Shown here piece after piece: positions 23,801 through 33,405 of a stretch of 64,000 nt of DNA. The DNA comes from Lichtheimia corymbifera B2541. Its lineage: Eukaryota; Mucoromycota; Mucoromycetes; Mucorales; Lichtheimiaceae. The position numbers and the translations under genes were made by a program. The stretch spans positions 186,001-250,000 of the forward strand of contig JNEU01001062.1 of NCBI GenBank assembly GCA_000697475.1, written 5' to 3'. The notes under the pieces were generated by a model. It did no database searches, had not been told where the DNA came from, and saw only the letters and a program-made list of their open reading frames with translations. Each line of letters opens with the position of its first letter. Position 1 is the first letter of the stretch.

Positions 23801-23943
23801 TGTGTACGAATAAAGTGAGTTGACAAGGAATGCGGTGTATCATAATAAGAGGTGTGTTGTGTATAAGGCTACTCCAGTTTTGGGCGAGAGTAAATGACAA
23901 TGCTATGGAAATTGAGCGTGTCTCCAATTAGAATACAGAATAT

Positions 23944-24115
23944 CAGGGTAGTCGAAAAACATAATGGCAGAGGGAAAGAGTTGACCAGCAAGAAAAGCAT
24001 TTTATCTATATGTGAAAAGGACCTCTACATTGTTTCCACCAATAACCTCCTTATACCCAGTACCATCAGCCGACCGAGGCTCCTAAGAATTTATAGTTTC
24101 AAACGCAAAACGCTG
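23944..24115 (-). repeat. Right terminal inverted repeat of the Tc1/mariner-type element
   Basis: Inverted counterpart of 22899-23097; ends at ...aaacgcaaaacgctg immediately before TA at 24116-24117. Confidence 0.88.
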
Positions 24116-24240
24116 TATAGGAAGACAGGAGATGGATCAATCATGCATTTCTCCACCAATAGGATTGACCCCTCAAGTCAGGCTGTGTTACACAATCACG
24201 CCCCTCTGCATCTTCGGCTCTATCAAAGTCAACCTACTTG

Positions 24241-24681
24241 ACAATGAACAAAGACCATTTGTTATATAGCATTACGCTCACACTATAGTAAAAACATAAA
24301 GACACCCATAACTAAAAATTCTACAATGAAACGTGGGTCTTCAATCGAACAAAGTTGCTCGTCGGGGTCAAGCGCACCCTATGTAGAAGTTTCGCGATTG
24401 TCGTGGCCATTCTCAGATTCACCCAATGTCACCACCAGCCAAAGTAGATCTGGTCGACCTCTTGAATTTTTTTTTTGACTTTGGCTGGTGGTGACATTGC
24501 GAAATCTAGGATCGCCGACGTTGATCGTGAAAGTTCCACACAAGGTGCGCCTCACCCCGACGAGCAACTTTGTTCGATTGTAGACCCCACGTTTCATTGT
24601 AAAGTTTAGAGTTACAGGCACATTTATGTTTTACATATGCTGTAAGCGTGGTGCTATATGGAGAGTGGTCTTTGTTCATTG
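24241..24681. repeat. Long imperfect inverted repeat (about 200-bp arms, 34-bp spacer)
   Basis: Arms 24241-24444 and 24479-24681 are reverse complements with modest divergence. Landmarks in both: caatgaacaaagacca, acaatgaaacgtggg, cgaacaaagttgctcgtcgg, and caatgtcaccaccagccaaag next to the spacer. The spacer contains a run of ten T. A third, direct partial copy of the outer part lies at about 24727-24860. The arm interior belongs to the same monomer family as the tandem repeats (aatgaa-cgtgggtct...cgaacaaagttg). Confidence 0.85.
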
Positions 24682-25475
24682 GAAAGTATCATGCAAATGA
24701 GCTGTGTTGCACAAAGAAGTCCGTCTGCATCTTCGACTCTATCGGGGTCTACCTACTTGACAATGAACAAAGTCCACTTGTCATATAGCATCACGCTTAC
24801 AGCATATGTAAAACATAAAGGTACCTGTTTCTCCAAATCTCCATAATGATGTGTAGAGGCTTTATGAGAACGATATTGATCAGCATGACCGAGAGCACCT
24901 CCTCACCAAGTTTCGACGTCCCCACCAGCAATATCGGCGCGCACGGCCGTACACCCTATTTATGTTACCATCCCTTCGTCGTCTCTCCCACATTTAAGGT
25001 TTTCATAATGAACTCTGGGGTCTTTATGGGAACGAAATTGCTCGATGTGGTCGAAAGGGTGTTGTGTGAAAGTTTCAGGTTCGAGGTGGGCAATCTCGGG
25101 GAACAGGAGCGCCGACCCTACTTTTCTCTTCGTCCCTCCTACATTTGGGCTGGCCGGCATTCAAAATGTTCATAATGAACCATGCGGTTTTTAAATGAAT
25201 GGAATTGATCAGCATGTGCGAGAGAATATTCTGACCAAGTTTCAAGTGCGAAATGGGGAATCTCAAGAAAATACATACTAAATGACTTTTTCATAAATCC
25301 GGCGCTTTCCCAATTTCCACCCGTCATAGTAAACCCCACATTATACCCTCCCATTCAAAATCTTTGAATGAAGTGTGGGTTCTTTATTAAGACAAAGTTG
25401 ATCAGCATGACGTAGAGTATATTGTGTGAAAGTTTCAGGTTCGAGAGAGGCAATCTCATGATCATGGATTATTTA
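24290..25475. repeat. Second cluster of the degenerate repeat family
   Basis: Monomers related to those at 20162-21310 recur near 24315 (within the inverted repeat), 24840, 25000, 25165 and 25360. The one at 25000 is A-like (gtgtgaaagtttcaggttcg), 25165 is C-like (cataatgaac...gtttttaaatgaatgg) and 25360 is A-like. Confidence 0.75.
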
Positions 25476-25932
25476 CAGTGTGCATAAATTTGTATGGAAG
25501 TGCCTGACCTATTTAATTTCCACCTCTTCCACATCCCAGCCTCTTCCCTCTTCTTCCTCCCATTCTCAACTGTTGCCCCATTCAAGTACAACTACCACCT
25601 GCGAACGATTGCCCTGAATCAACCCATCATGCCACTGCTACAACTGCTTTGATTGGATTGTCTTTGACTGAATGCCAACTGCATGGCGTGTACACAGCCT
25701 ACTACAACACCTGCGTTCCTCGACACTGCACGTTCTCTTGTACACTCTTCTGCCACGACCAATCGTAACAGCATTCATCTCAGCAGTAGCCATTAGCGAT
25801 GTCTTTACTCCATTGTCTTATACAGCGTTCTTTACTTGCAGCAAATTGTCTTACAGCCTTTTCACGTGGACAGCAGATAGCGGTTGTATATAGGCAGCTT
25901 TATTTTCGTGTAGCAACTTGCTTCAATACATA
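25167..25932. repeat. Duplicated block, copy 2
   Basis: Same-orientation partner of 21000-21862, about 4.1 kb away, lacking that copy's internal 110-bp tandem duplication. Similarity fades after gtgtagcaacttgctt. Copies differ by scattered substitutions, so the duplication is not recent. Confidence 0.8.
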
Positions 25933-26857
25933 CGAATACCTATGGATAAGGATCTAAGTACTGCATTGCTTTGACACATGGGATGGAGGGATCTGGGTAT
26001 ATACAACACGTGGAAAAAGAGTATTTCCATTGTCAACTTCACAATGTCGTTCTGAACGACTGGTGTATCCTATTATCATACGCGAAGCAATTCCACGGCA
26101 GCTACATACTACTGTCGCCAACCTTTGTGCAACCTGTCAACCCGGCATAACCATCATCACCCAACAGCATGCTTTGATACGCCACGCATCCATCCATTCA
26201 CTTTTGTAAGATGCACTTTTAAAGGATAAAACTTCCCATGTCGATGTACCTCCCATTTAAGCTATTCGTCTACTTGCCCTTGTGAACGATATTGGATTAA
26301 AGGTTACTTTAGCAAATACGATATTAATTTCCACATCGCTATATGTGAGAGAGTTCCCTTCTTCCAGAGCTGGCAACAAGATCGATGCAGGATTGTTGAA
26401 GGAAAAAGAGGGGAAGAGAAAGGACCTGGGTGATTCATTGCGTCTTCTTGTACAAAGACTATATTCGATAGTATAACTCTTCTCGATACACGTTACAGGT
26501 CTTGCAAAATAGCAATTTTATTGATGTACGATGGGGAGATTACTTGTGGACATGTCCTGTCTGTATATTGCTATTATCGACCAACAGTTAGGCTAATGGG
26601 ATAAATACAGCTACTACTACAGCACTCTGAGGATAGGTGATTATGGAATTCATTCATTCTCTTCACTGTATGACAGCATTGAATGGCAATGGTTGAAAGA
26701 CAACAATGAAATAGGTGAACACAATGATGCCAGGGTGCCTGAAGTGAATCCAAAATTGGGAGGACATTGTGGTGAGAATGGATCCAGTGGTGTTTAAATG
26801 GGGGCAGTGGCTGAGTGCGACACATCTTGAAATAGACCTCTAACCTCTTTCCGCCCA
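25933..26857. other. Right edge of the repeat island and promoter of RPC82
   Basis: No repeat partner or recognisable coding region was found. Open frames at 26282-26476 (+) and 26574-26912 (-) have no identifiable features. Confidence 0.4.
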
Positions 26858-28965
26858 ATGTCATTTGAAGCACGCTTGTGCCGCGAGATCGTCGAAGAAG
26901 ACTTTGGTCCATTCACATCGGTAAGTCCATGCAACGATGGTAATGCAGCGATCCAGCCCATGTGCTGATTTGCAGTACTCTGTGCCCGCGTGTTTAGAAA
27001 GTCGTTAGCCAACTCTTGCTTAAAGGACGTCTCGGCTTGGGTGACATTGTCCGGTTTACCAAATTGACCCAACGTCAAGTGCGTGAAAGTCTTGTGGTGC
27101 TTATTCATCATGCTCTTGTCCACTTTACCGAACCAGAGGAGGGTGTACGTGAGCCGACATTCTATCAAGCAGACGCTCAAAATATCATGATGCGACTACG
27201 GATCGGTCCTATTATGCGGGTCACTGAAGAGCAATATGGAAAAGAGGTAGGTGGATTGAGGGATCAAAACGCAGCGAGATTCAATGTAGAGTAATCCATG
27301 ATTTGATTAGGCGCTTAATATCATCAAGCTTATATTCACTAATGGACGTATGCGACTTCCAGCAATTCATCAATGGGTCTCCGATTTTGACAGCAAACCC
27401 AAGACAAGTGAGTTGGATCGATTTCCATGATAATTATATGGCAGGTCACTTATCAAACAATGATATCATACACAGAGAAAACAACATATACCACAGCATT
27501 CAAACGACTTGCCATGGCTGGTCTTATCACAGCTCTACTCCCAGAACACAGCCGATCGAGCACGGATAGGCTACTCATTGCCCAAGAAAAGGAAGCACAG
27601 AAATATACAATCACCAGTGCAAAGGATATGAAGGCTATCAAGCAAGCAGCACAGGCACAAATCGACGCCGAGTATTCAATGACTGAGGGTATTGGCATGG
27701 TAAGTTGGCGTTGCTAGGGGAAGGATAGATCACGCACGCTACACGTGACAGGTAACTGATGGATATCTTTTTATATAGAAAAGAAAAGCTGTTGATGCGT
27801 TGGCCGGTGAAGAAAAGCGAATGGCGGTTGGCAGTGAAGATGACGTTGATCACTTTGATATTGACAACACTGTATATTTCGCCATCAACTATGAGAAATA
27901 CAATATGATTTTCCGGAATAACGTAAGTAGGATACAACATGGCAATAACAGGATGACATCTCACATTATCATAGACAATCGTTGATTTTGCCACCGAACG
28001 TATCAACCGCACTGCAGGCCAGATTGTAAAGGCGTTCTTAGAGCACGGCAAAAGTAAAATGAAGATGATCAAGGAAGAGGATTCACGTAAGCCATCACGC
28101 AAAAAAAAAAAAGCTGATAGGTAGCTGATTATATTGACTGATTGTTTGCCCTATGCAGCCTCCGCATCCCCAATGCATATTGTCAACCTAGTACCATCTG
28201 AAATCTTGACACAAGGCGATATTGTATTGCAGCCTGACCCAATGGATCCTGACAAAAAGCCTTCATATCAAGAAGTGGTTAGAGGATATCTCGCACTCTT
28301 AAAGACAGATCAGGGTGGTTTTATCAAATCCAAAGACGAGATGGGTGCCAACCAGTTTGCTGTCAACTTTGCCAGACTAAGGAATACAATGCGGCGTCGT
28401 GTGTTTGAGGGATTATTGCGAGACAAATATGGTGTAGCCACTTGCCGGATTGTACGCATTTTGTTGGATAAAGGCAAACTAGAGGAATCACAAGTGCAAA
28501 AGTTGGCCATGCTGCCTGCCAAGGAAACGCGTGAAAAACTGGGTCTTCTCAATTCCAAGGGCATTGTGGAAATTCAGGCAAGTTGGGGAAGAGGGAAAAC
28601 TGGTTTGTGTTTATCTATCTCAAAGGGCTAATCGGATCATCAAACAATAGGAAGTGCCCAAATCAGCAGATCGAGCACCTGCACGTACTATTTATCTTTG
28701 GTATGTTCCGCTAGAAAAGTGCTATCAAGAACTATTGATGGACGTATACCGAGCTATTGGCAATCTACAACAACGAAAGCAAGAGGAGCTCAAGATCCGT
28801 CATCGTTTGGTGGAAAAGCTCAGCCGAAGAGACGTCATTGAAAACATGGATCTTTTGAGCGATGGTGATAAAGCCGAGATGGCTCAAATGAAAAAGGTCC
28901 TTGAGCGATTAGAAGTATCGAAGATGCGTTTAGATCAAATAGTGATGATTTTCAGAGATTTCTAA
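26858..28965 (+). CDS. RPC82: RNA polymerase III subunit RPC3/RPC82
   Basis: Subunit of the Pol III-specific C82/C34/C31 trimer that helps open promoters of tRNA and 5S genes. Eight exons, all in phase, give 540 residues: 26858-26920, 26998-27246, 27311-27407, 27476-27699, 27779-27922, 27975-28086, 28159-28577, 28651-28965. The N-terminal winged-helix reads VVSQLLLKGRLGLGDIVRFT and VRESLVVLIHHALVHF, the typical RPC82 helix-turn-helix. A further winged helix has NTMRRRVFEGLLRDKYG, and the family-typical SADRAPARTIYLWYV is followed by a C-terminal coiled coil (RKQEELKIRHRLVEKL). The seventh intron needs a GC donor (28578, gcaagt). The first acceptor is the tttag at 26997, since an earlier cag gives a stop. 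The gene borders the repeat island but shows no damage. Confidence 0.93.
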
Positions 28966-29123
28966 TATATAAAGCAGCCCGGTTGCTATAGTGATATGCA
29001 TGTTATGCATGGGTATGTCTCTCGTGTGTTTGAGTGTTGCTCCGTCGTGTGCGTGTGAAATATAAAGCGTGCATGAATTTCTTAACCCCCCTCCTCCCGA
29101 CTTGTTTCCCATCCTTATCAACC

Positions 29124-31474
29124 ATGGAAGAAAATAGCAACAACAACAACAACAGCCACACAGCTAGTAGCAACCATCGAGCACTGTATAAGCGTACCAG
29201 CATACCGAGAAGCCAAGAAGAATTGCGTGAACGACGTATGGTGTTTGATCAATCCCTTCGCAAAAAGCATCGTGAACAGCTTATTACTGCCAAACGATTC
29301 CGTCAGCTTACGCATCGCGAAGAAAAGGAGAGTGCAGGTGATCCGTTGCCTCCCATCAATGAGCACGATGGCAAGTTTATATGACAACAGGCATGATGTT
29401 TTGATGTATAAAAGCTTATATGGACTTTATTATAGAGGATATCGACCCTTACTATCGCCTCACTCCGGAGCAAGTAAATGCACTGGCGTCTGATCTGAGG
29501 AGTGATGAAAAGCAAGTGCGTATGGTGGCAGCACAGCATTTGAGCAAGTTTATCTTGGAGCCAGCACAAGCTTTGATTGATTACATTACCCAAGGGGATT
29601 GTATGGAAGCACTTACAGTGAGTATTTGATTAAAGTGGCTACTTTATCTCTCTAACCCAATGTATTCAATCATAATAGCACATGATGACGGGCACTGAGC
29701 CTGATGAGCAGCTGCAAGCCGTCCAAACAATCTCAAGTATGTAATTTACCCACCACTTACTCCTTGTGATTGTGGGCGGCTAATGTAACTGATGCTTCAT
29801 GCACCAGATATTGCCGCTGGTCCTCATGATTTATGGATAAAGTCAGTCTCGGCCGTGCCATATATGATTCAATACCTGGATTCGGATAACATTGTATGTA
29901 TCATGGTCATTTATCATAATGTGCTTTTACTCACACCCCGATACATAGAATCTTCAAGAGGCAGCAGCTGGTGCTTTGGGAAATATGGCAGCTGAAGAAC
30001 TGGGTGATATGACAACTGAAGATGATGAAGTACGTGATACGATCCGAAAGAATGGCACCATTCCACCTTTGGTACGATTGCTTGATTCTACGGTATGTCT
30101 CTCTCTCTCTCTCTCTCTCTATGGTTGACTGCATAGCTTTGTTCTAACAAAACGAAAATATATAGGATCCCAGATTGGTACAGACGACATGCTTTGCTTT
30201 AGCCAACTTGGCAGCACGCGCATCAGAAAGTCAACTACATGCATTCATGGCTGCTGGTATCACACCTCGATTGTTGCGTCATCTCAAGGATAAAACGGTA
30301 TGGCATTGTTCCCTACAACCACATCGAATGATTCAACGGGGGGCTAAATTTCTCTCTCACATAGCCTGATACAGTCACTGATATTTGTTGGGTGCTCAGT
30401 TACATGACAGCCGGGTCCAAGGAGTTCCGAAAAGAAATCATGCATCAACGCATCGCCCCTTTGCTGGTAATGTGTAACCTATCTACTACCACCATTGTTT
30501 TTATTGATGCTGTGTTTATTAGGTGGAGAATTTGAGAGATCTTGCTCAGCATGGTCCTGTGGTCTTGCCTATTGTGCGTACTCTGGGAAATTTATGTGGT
30601 GGGCCCGATGAGTACACCAAGGCCTTGCTTGCACAAGATGGCTTCCTCTTTACCATACTCCTGTTAACGCATTCAGAGCATCGGTAATCATTACTCTTTT
30701 ACAACTCTATATGAGAGCATGGCACTGATATTTAAACTAGGGCAATCAAGAAGGAAGCATTATGGGCATTATCCAACATTACATCTTGGTAAGTGATACT
30801 TTTTGTTTCACCTTATGCAAACAAAGACGCTGATCCGCGGTTTCCCCCGCATCATAGTGAGGATATGGACATTGTGAAAAGTGTAGTGGATGCAAATGGT
30901 ATCGGTTATCTCGCTGATATCCTTGAACAACATGGAGGTTATGACATTCGTCAAGGCGTAAGTATATCCCAACCAGGATCAGGATTGAACAATGATTCAA
31001 ATCATTCTATATAGGCTGCTCAATGTCTATTGAATATTGCCTATCACAGTGAAAAGTACATGGAGATTCTACCACATCAACGACTACTACCAGGTAACCT
31101 CTTTTTTTTTTCCCATGCGCCCAGGCTCTCTTATTTACTCATCTTTTCTCACCCCTCCCGATCTCCTCCAACAGCATTTGTGGATCTGGTCCAATCGCAG
31201 GATGCGGAAATAATGAAGCTTGGATTGCAATATATTGATTTGCTATTGACACGTGTGCCAAGGGTAAGTAAAGATGATGGGATGGTAATGCGTGTTTGTA
31301 TGTTTGTCTGACGTCTTTTTACTGTATTAGGGAGCTGATGTAGTTCAAGTGACACCAAACTGCATGAAAGCTTTAGGTTCAGTGACACCCATGCCTGATC
31401 CCGAGCTCTATGTGTATGCGAACAGATTGGTTGACAAATTTTATGGAGAAGCAACACAAGAGCTACATGGATGA
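29124..31474 (+). CDS. Importin-alpha / TMCO6-like armadillo-repeat protein
   Basis: ARM-repeat solenoid protein with an N-terminal importin-beta-binding-like helix, suggesting a nuclear import adaptor or a relative such as TMCO6. Thirteen exons are frame-consistent and give 523 residues, the length of importin-alpha. The N-terminal EELRERRMVF...SLRKKHREQLITAKRF has IBB spacing but lacks the canonical KRRN cluster. ARM features include CFALANLA, DICWVLSYMTAG (importin-alpha: CWALSY), LWALSNITS and CLLNIAYHSEKY. Only some repeats keep the Trp/Asn ladder used to hold a nuclear localisation signal. The first intron needs a GC donor (29371, gcaagt). An in-frame upstream ATG at 29073 exists, but the ATG at 29124 has a better context (accATGG). 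Whether it is the main importin-alpha or a divergent paralogue is undecided. Confidence 0.85.
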
Positions 31475-31506
31475 ATCTGAGTAGTAGTGCAGCAAATAAC
31501 ATTATC

Positions 31507-31512
31507 AATAAA
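31507..31512 (+). terminator. AATAAA polyadenylation signal of the ARM-repeat gene
   Basis: AATAAA 33 nt after the stop codon. Confidence 0.45.
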
Positions 31513-31695
31513 ACTACTTGAATGGAAATGTGCATATTTTAATGGAGGAACATGGTATATAGGAGTAGTAAATGAAAACTAGATAATAGCTGTTGAATAT
31601 ACCAAGAAAGGAGGGGGGAAGGTTGAAACATACACACACACACAAGGCAAGGGGAATGGGGGGGGATGGTGGGGTGGGATAGTGGATAATAGGTA

Positions 31696-32553
31696 TCATT
31701 GATTTTCTTCATCAGGATGTTCTGCGTAGGTACGAATGCTCACGATCAAACGCTCCATATCGGATTGACATCTATCGACGGCGGATTGCAAATCACCATC
31801 TGTCTCCTGCACGTTACCAGCAAGTGCTTCTAATTCCGAGCGCACATGATCCACAAAAGCTTCAGTGTTGGATTGGACTTGATCACGCATCCTCCGCAAT
31901 GCATCCAGTCGCTGCTGCTGTTCTTCAACCCATTGATATGCTCGTGTTTCATGTATCTTGGAAGCCAAATGACATCGTTCAGCTACTATCGCTAGTTGCG
32001 CATTGACGACACGTAGTTCTTGTCGAAGTCGATCCACTTCTCGTTGTGGGCCAGAAGCCATGGATTCTTCCAAAACCTTGTAGTGTTGATCAAGCCGTGC
32101 CTTTTCCTCAGTAACAAACTTGTGCTTTTCCATGGCTGCATCCAATTCCTTTCGTGCCTTGGCCGCTTCTTGCTTTAGTCGTTTGACCTCGCTCTCCATA
32201 TCCTGCGACGATCGCTTGGACTGATTCAGTTGCTGCTGTTTGCTGTCCAATGTACGCATCAAGCTCTGGATCTCTGAACGATACTGTGTGTTGCTTTCTG
32301 CATATTCCTGTGCTTCCAATTGGTACTTCTTTTTCGATTCACGTACTGTATCCAGCTAGTAATATATATTGTCTCAATGAATAAACGAGGAAGGAGAGGA
32401 GGAGGCGTTATATAAAAAGTATCCTACCTGCGATCGGGTGGCGGCTAGTTCTTTTTGAATGGACTCCCAATCTTGTTGAAGTTGTACCAGCACTTTACTA
32501 GAACGCGAGTTTTGGACACCTGTGGGCATAACTGGGTTGGAGGCTTGAAGCAT
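31696..32553 (-). CDS. Coiled-coil protein (possibly SHE3-like)
   Basis: Two exons from ATG 32553 (MLQASNPVMPTGVQNSR) to the stop at 31696, with one intron at about 32428-32356; about 261 residues. Almost the whole protein is coiled coil: KVLVQLQQDWESIQKELA, SEIQSLMRTLDSKQQQLN, SEVKRLKQEAAKARKELD, EVDRLRQELRVVNAQLA, and a helical C-terminal bundle ending HPDEENQ. There are no membrane spans or catalytic motifs. The N-terminal QNSRSSKVL...LQQDWESIQ stretch resembles fungal proteins annotated as SHE3 (an mRNA-transport adaptor), but coiled coils match many families, so that name is a guess. An alternative start is the next in-frame ATG (32529). It is divergent from the CK1-like kinase. Confidence 0.75.
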
Positions 32554-33405
32554 AAGTGTTGCACACCCGGGAAAGAAGGTTAAAAGATGGAAGGAAGGAA
32601 AATGAAAAAATACAACAAATCAAGCACCGAGGTTGGAATGGTATGCTGGGCTGAGCAGAAAACCACGTTTCTTGGTTACGGAAACAGTAATAATACAGGG
32701 ATGGGATGGTTGTTGGCATTGACAAAGAAGAGAAATATGAAACAGACGTCAGATTAATTCACTTGGTAGGTTTTGAATGCACATAGCACACTGGTGTGAA
32801 AATATGTGTGGGGTAAAAAAAAAGTGGGTGGGTTGGAGCAATGGTATTATAGGTTCTCTCGGCATCATCAAAATTGCCTCTTTCTTTCTTTCTTTGACTT
32901 TCCTTGTTTCTTTTTCCCTTTCCTCTTATTTAAAGCAACCCCACTTAACACCCCACATTATTACTACTACCACCACCACTACCACCACTTTTTGAAGTTG
33001 TCAGTCCGTGCACACTCGCCTCCTTTTGTGTTCCATCGATCCATCCTTGTCGACTAGTTGGATTGTTTAACCAAGCCTATTTTAATCCGAAAAGACAAGA
33101 GAGGGGGAAACGCTTTGCTATTGTGTCGTCGCCTGCGTTTGCCTCTTTCTTTTCTTTTTCCTCTTAACAAGTCAACTTTCAGCACATTCTTCCACGAGGC
33201 TTGAGACGGTGTGTGTACGTGTGTGTAGTCGTTCGCAAGAGAACAAGAACAGGGAAACGACGACGACGGTATCCCCTTGCTTTTGCTCTTTCTATTGGCT
33301 TCTCCTCGTCTTTTTTATTATCAACGTTTTCCATTGCGGACTGACAGACACCGTGTACATCCTTCATTCAACCTCGACATTCTCATCCTTGCGCATTCGA
33401 CTCCC
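32554..33405. promoter_or_regulatory. Divergent promoter region, coiled-coil gene and CK1-like kinase
   Basis: 850 bp between divergent start codons. A TATA-like cttatttaaagc (about 32926) followed by long pyrimidine tracts (ctttctttctttctttgac and similar) suggests a long 5' UTR for the kinase gene. ORFs here are low-complexity. Confidence 0.45.

Larger units (their letters stand above)
22899..24115 (+). mobile_element. Tc1/mariner-type DNA transposon with long terminal inverted repeats, inactive
   Basis: A 1217-bp element whose two ends are inverted copies of each other over about 170-200 bp. Both ends begin cagcgttttgcgt(c/t)tgaaact directly inside a TA dinucleotide (22897-22898 and 24116-24117), the target duplication of the IS630/Tc1/mariner superfamily. 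Between the ends lies a broken transposase catalytic domain and a CCC/CAT-rich minisatellite. The left inverted repeat contains a TATA-like acatataaatag near 23021, in the right place to start transcription of the transposase. The repeats have diverged by small indels (the left end has about 10 and 15 bp extra). The element sits between the two satellite-like clusters. Confidence 0.87.

Noticed and set aside
24379..24621. 80-codon minus-strand frame
   Set aside because: Falls entirely in the inverted repeat and owes its openness to the mirrored sequence.
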